Origin: JAVBLY01 sp031553035
GTDB lineage: Bacteria > Bacillota > Clostridia > Peptostreptococcales > Anaerovoracaceae
DNA length: 64,000 nucleotides
NCBI GenBank assembly: GCA_031553035.1
Contig: JAVBLY010000004.1
Coordinates: forward strand, 62,001 to 126,000
Reading direction: 5' to 3'
The first letter of the stretch is position 1. Every line of letters begins with the position of its first letter. The notes below the pieces were generated by a model. That model worked only from the letters and a program-made list of their open reading frames with translations, did no database searches and was not told the origin of the DNA. Shown piece after piece: positions 62,159 through 64,000 of the stretch. The position numbers and the translations under genes were made by a program.

Positions 62159-64000
62159 GTGAAATCATGAGAGCTGAACATATGGGGTTCTGCTTTGGTG
62201 TAAAAAATGCGGTTGACGCAGCTCTGGAAACAATTTCGGAAAACAGCGGTAACGTGTACGCTGTCGGTCCCATAATACATAATGCTCACGTATCTAAAGA
62301 ACTTAAGGACAAAGGTCTGATAACGGTTGATTCAATAGAAGAAGTCCCGGATGGTGCTACTATAATCGTAAGATCTCACGGTGAGAGCAGAGAATTTTAT
62401 GAGAAAGCCGAAACAAAAAAAATAACTGTAGTAGATACCACTTGTCCCAATGTAAAAAAAATCCATGATCTGGCATCTGATGCGGATTCAATTGGCAAAC
62501 AAGTAGTCATTGTTGGAGATGCCGATCATCCTGAGGTAATAGGGATCAAAAGCAGAGCCGGCGATCCTGTAATAATAGATTCACCTGATCAGGCTAAAGA
62601 TCTGGACCTTACGAATATCCTGGTGCTTGCACAGACCACATTCGATCGGCAACTATTTTCAGAAATTGAAGAAGTTCTGAAAGAAAAAGATCCCGGCGCA
62701 GATATAAAAAATACCATTTGCAATGCCACTTTTGAAAGACAAAAAGCGTGCAGCGATTTAGCGGAGAAAGTGGATATGATGGTGGTCATAGGAGACAAGA
62801 ACAGCTCCAACTCCAAAAAGCTATTTAAAATCGCAAAAAAATGCTGCGAAAACGCTATTTTTATTGAAAATATCGAATCTTTATCGTTGCAAGATACTTG
62901 GAATTATAATACAATAGGCATTACGGCAGGCGCATCAACGCCTGAACGTATAATTAAGGAGGTTATTGCCAAGATGAGCGACGCCAAAACAGAACATGAA
63001 ATGAACCCGATGCACGAGTTCATGGACGAAATCGACAAGTCACTGAGACTGCCGAGAAACGGAGAAGTTGTAACTGGGGAAGTTATCCAGGTTTCGGATA
63101 ACGATGTGGTAATTAGCATTGGTGCTAAGAAAGACGGAGTCATTCCAAAAGACGAAATTACTCTCGAAGAAGGTCAGACTATGTTTGACGCCTTCAAAGA
63201 AGGTGATGAAGTCCAGGCCAAAGTTCTGAAAAATGATGACGGGGACGGAAACATATTGATGTCCAAAAAACGTGTAGTCATCAATGAACACTGGGATGAA
63301 ATAAATCAGGCGATGGAAGAGGAGACTCCCATCGAGGTCAAGGTTACCAGAGAAGTCAATGGCGGTGTCATTGCCGTATACAATGAGATCTACGGTTTTA
63401 TACCACTTTCACAGCTTTCAGACAGATATGTAGAAAAAGCTGATGAATTCGTGGGACAGACACTAACAGTACGTGTAACCAGAGTTGATCAGAAGAGAAA
63501 CAAAGTTGTTTTCTCTCACAAATCAGTATTGAACGAACAGAAAGCACAGAAAATGGAAGAAATATGGGCTTCACTGGATATCGGAGACGTTATCCCGGGC
63601 AAGGTCATGAGGTTCACAGATTACGGTGCTTTTGTTGATATAGGCGGGATCGACGGTCTTCTGCATATTTCAGAGATCAGCTGGGGCAAGCTGAAACATC
63701 CTCAGGAAGTTTTGGAACTTAATCAGGAGATACAAGTAAAGATCCTTTCAATGAACAAGGAAAAAGAGAAGATATCTCTTGGATACAAGCAGAATCAGCC
63801 TGAGCCATGGTCTGTGATCAACGATAAATATGTTGTCAGCCAGGTAATAACCGGTAAAGCTGTACAACTCAAAGACTACGGAGTATTCGTGGAACTTGAA
63901 CCGGGTCTTGACGGACTGGTACATATTTCAGAGATCGCCCATAAGAGAGTCAATGATATAAACGATGAGATTACAGTGGGTCAGGATATAACTGCAAAGA
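62155..64000 (+). CDS. ispH-rpsA: IspH fused to ribosomal protein S1 (partial, runs off the window)
   Basis: Residues 1-273 are 4-hydroxy-3-methylbut-2-enyl diphosphate reductase: Cys ligands in MGFCFGVKNAV, DTTCPNVKK and CNATFERQKACSD, plus RSHGE and SSNSKKL. It makes IPP and DMAPP in the MEP pathway. From Met 274 (62974) an acidic linker and at least four S1 RNA-binding domains follow (GEVIQVSDNDVVISIGAK; MRFTDYGAFVDIGGIDGLLH; LKDYGVFVELEPGLDGLVH). Such fusions are known in Clostridia. No stop is reached by 64000. A full ribosome site (AAGGAGG) lies 11 bases before Met 274, so free S1 may also be made. Confidence 0.95.
   Translation, partial: MSEIMRAEHMGFCFGVKNAVDAALETISENSGNVYAVGPIIHNAHVSKELKDKGLITVDSIEEVPDGATIIVRSHGESREFYEKAETKKITVVDTTCPNVKKIHDLASDADSIGKQVVIVGDADHPEVIGIKSRAGDPVIIDSPDQAKDLDLTNILVLAQTTFDRQLFSEIEEVLKEKDPGADIKNTICNATFERQKACSDLAEKVDMMVVIGDKNSSNSKKLFKIAKKCCENAIFIENIESLSLQDTWNYNTIGITAGASTPERIIKEVIAKMSDAKTEHEMNPMHEFMDEIDKSLRLPRNGEVVTGEVIQVSDNDVVISIGAKKDGVIPKDEITLEEGQTMFDAFKEGDEVQAKVLKNDDGDGNILMSKKRVVINEHWDEINQAMEEETPIEVKVTREVNGGVIAVYNEIYGFIPLSQLSDRYVEKADEFVGQTLTVRVTRVDQKRNKVVFSHKSVLNEQKAQKMEEIWASLDIGDVIPGKVMRFTDYGAFVDIGGIDGLLHISEISWGKLKHPQEVLELNQEIQVKILSMNKEKEKISLGYKQNQPEPWSVINDKYVVSQVITGKAVQLKDYGVFVELEPGLDGLVHISEIAHKRVNDINDEITVGQDITAK
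62956..62976 (+). promoter_or_regulatory. Internal ribosome binding site for S1
   Basis: AAGGAGG (62956-62962) followed 11 bases later by the in-frame ATG AGC at 62974, exactly at the IspH/S1 boundary. Confidence 0.55.

Noticed and set aside
1..64000. CRISPR arrays, tRNA or rRNA genes, prophage
   Set aside because: I saw no regularly spaced repeats, tRNA cloverleaf words with CCA ends, rRNA words or phage structural genes in the window.

Overview
The window looks like a chromosomal segment of a low-GC anaerobic member of the Bacillota, class Clostridia. The signs are AT-rich spacers, strong AGGAGG-type ribosome binding sites, the dnaG-sigA-trmK-nif3 and phoH-ybeY-cdd-era-recO gene orders, a glyQS-ppdK pair, an ispH gene fused to ribosomal protein S1, a prismane-type hydroxylamine reductase, and a PreT/PreA dihydropyrimidine dehydrogenase. 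The Flg_new/InlB-type secreted proteins suggest a host-associated lifestyle. Genus-level placement is not possible from sequence reading alone. I see no tRNA, rRNA, CRISPR array, prophage or transposase gene.

Layout. 1-10.9 kb: accessory genes. These are a nitroreductase, a membrane-anchored secreted protein, a Crp/Fnr regulator divergent from a ferredoxin-hcp operon, two related small two-helix membrane proteins that flank a 1045-residue secreted protein and a LUD-domain protein, and copy 1 of a 294-bp structured repeat. 10.9-26.5 kb: P-type ATPase, dnaG, sigA, a YcxB-like protein, trmK, a nif3-like gene, RNase P RNA, a MATE transporter, exonuclease III, a giant CoA-dehydratase-activase-like ATPase and a YebC regulator. 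26.5-37.3 kb: secreted SH3 protein, asparaginase, a membrane protein, a structured RNA, P1 peptidase, prmA, rsmE, a VanY-like peptidase, mtaB, a secreted FN3 protein, a HIT protein, rpsU and yqeY. 37.3-41.3 kb: a MerR-type regulator fused to a methyltransferase-like domain, divergent from preT-preA. 41.4-50 kb: phoH, ybeY, cdd, era, recO, a DUF4342-like gene, glyQS and ppdK. 50.2-57.4 kb (minus strand): a CHAP protein and a complete pyrimidine biosynthesis operon pyrBICFKDE with its leader. 57.4-64 kb: an amino-acid permease behind a long structured leader, copy 2 of the repeat in inverted orientation, a DUF5685-like gene, a J-domain gene, a membrane-protein gene, and ispH-rpsA running off the window.

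Pyrimidine metabolism dominates the window: de novo synthesis (pyr operon), salvage (cdd) and reductive degradation (preTA). The most interesting signals are regulatory or structural. The pyrB leader has promoter, leader peptide, pause hairpin, U-rich tract and terminator arranged as in the UTP-sensitive pyrBI attenuator of enterobacteria. A 294-bp element with terminal and internal inverted repeats occurs twice. dnaG has no canonical start codon ahead of its zinc finger. A 116-bp hairpin-rich insert flanked by perfect 20-bp direct repeats sits just before cdd. Several leaders carry riboswitch-like structure. All similarity statements are by-eye recognition, with no database search.
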